Below are positions 63,551 to 64,000 of a stretch of DNA of 64,000 nt, piece after piece; within the stretch, counting starts at the first letter, position 1; every line of letters begins with the position of its first letter. The stretch comes from Symbiodinium natans (lineage: Eukaryota > Sar > Dinophyceae > Suessiales > Symbiodiniaceae). A program made the translations under genes and the position numbers. The stretch lies in assembly GCA_905221605.1 (NCBI GenBank), contig CAJNDS010002176.1:35001-99000 (forward strand), given 5' to 3'. The notes under the pieces are model-generated. The model worked only from the letters and a program-made list of their open reading frames with translations, was not told the origin of the DNA and did no database searches.

Positions 63551-63675
63551 AGGCCTTTCAGAGTTCGACCATCGTTGCGCCCCAAAATGCGAGAGGGGAA
63601 TCCTGTGATGAGGCTGGCACCTGCAACCCGTGTATCTTTTTCAACTCGGAGCACGGCTGCAGCCGTGGAAGCTGC
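63551..63675 (+). CDS. candidate exon with C3H1-like zinc-finger motif
   Basis: Acceptor GCTGGAGCTTCAG, GT donor (AGCTGC|GTGGTT). Reads AFQSSTIVAPQNARGESCDE, then AGTCNPCIFFNSEHGCSRGS and Cys. The G-T-C-x-P-C-x-F-F-x(5)-G-C-x(2)-G-x-C pattern resembles the C3H1-type zinc fingers expanded in dinoflagellates. In that family a nearby F-C-H-L-C tail completes the motif; it would have to lie on the next exon. Probable RNA-binding role by family, not shown here. Confidence 0.7.
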
Positions 63676-63683
63676 GTGGTTGA

Positions 63684-63750
63684 AGCCCTAAACCCTAAAC
63701 CCTAAACCCTAAACCCTAAATCCCAAACCCGAAACCCTAAACCCTAAAGG
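63684..63750 (-). repeat. CCCTAAA-strand array
   Basis: About nine units, 9 bp after the zinc-finger exon; an exception to the usual polarity. Confidence 0.95.
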
Positions 63751-63761
63751 GAGGGCTGTCG

Positions 63762-63862
63762 AGGTGGGTTTTTACGACAGTTTGGGGGGCACCGAATGTA
63801 GACCCCCAAATAGTGGGAGCCTCTTTTCATAAGAATCCCAAAAAACCTCCCTTCATGTCGTT
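63762..63862. mobile_element. family D-like element
   Basis: GTGGGTTTTTACGACAGTTT at the left, ATGTCGTTAAACCTCTCAC at the right, inverted with several mismatches. Confidence 0.45.
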
Positions 63863-63957
63863 AAACCTCTCACGGGTTTGGCACGTTCGGGGCTTCGGGG
63901 TTCTGGGGATATCGAGCTCTTCTTTGTTGGGCAGATGCTAACTGCGGATCGCCAACA

Positions 63958-64000
63958 CTTCCCCATCCCCCCCCCCTCCCCCCCCATCCCCTCCCCCCGC
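63958..64000 (-). repeat. C-rich tract at window end
   Basis: CCCCCCATCCCC-type runs, cut off by the window edge. Confidence 0.85.

Overview
The window looks like nuclear DNA of a dinoflagellate. Four things point that way. (1) TTTAGGG-type repeats, the plant/dinoflagellate telomere unit, occur throughout as internal arrays. (2) Many short, GC-rich, protein-like segments all lie on the + strand, bounded by AG acceptors and GT, GC or GA donors; GC-AG and GA-AG introns are known in dinoflagellates. (3) Several families of small terminal-inverted-repeat elements sit inside otherwise open frames with direct repeats at their edges, as introners (intron-generating transposons) of dinoflagellates do. 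(4) The segment at 63551-63675 has the Cys pattern of the C3H1-type zinc fingers common in dinoflagellate proteomes. There are no bacterial-style genes or operons, and I found no rRNA, tRNA, CRISPR array or spliced-leader relic.

Genes are therefore reported as candidate exons. Each was called from an acceptor, a donor, an open frame with natural-looking composition, and, where possible, a reading phase that agrees with its neighbour. Edges are good to a few bases at best, because GC and GA donors are ambiguous and because two or three frames are often open in this GC-rich DNA. Where two frames are both credible I say so. 'In' and 'out' give the number of split-codon bases carried into and out of an exon. 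Gene boundaries are uncertain. Possible chain ends (in-frame stops in credible last exons) lie near 8533, 27925, 42335, 45308, 49904, 52585 and 60834, so the window may hold several + strand genes in tandem or fewer very large ones.

Layout: 0-10 kb, many exons of alanine/glutamate/lysine-rich helices (coiled coil). 10.7-13.5 kb, repeats: a hairpin-like AAACCATT array and a degenerate dispersed repeat. 14-24.3 kb, sparse exons among telomere-type arrays and microsatellites. 24.6-28 kb, longer exons with hydrophobic stretches. 28-39.5 kb, mixed exons, several with membrane-like segments, around a 350-bp CTA array. 39.7-48 kb, the densest run of short coiled-coil exons. 48.6-52.6 kb, leucine-rich-repeat-like exons. 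52.7-54.7 kb, short exons. 54.8-58 kb, repeats only: the same dispersed repeat as at 11.6-13.5 kb, then a 350-bp palindrome-rich tandem duplication. 58.3-63.7 kb, more exons, ending with the zinc-finger exon.

The most interesting signals are: (a) small inverted-repeat elements that interrupt coding exons and whose removal, with one copy of the target duplication, restores the frame (39968, 48914, 50139, 61165); and (b) a polarity rule, in which TTTAGGG-strand arrays usually lie just downstream of exons and CCCTAAA-strand arrays just upstream, so intron ends look like inverted telomere-type repeats that can supply the GT donor or the pyrimidine tract.
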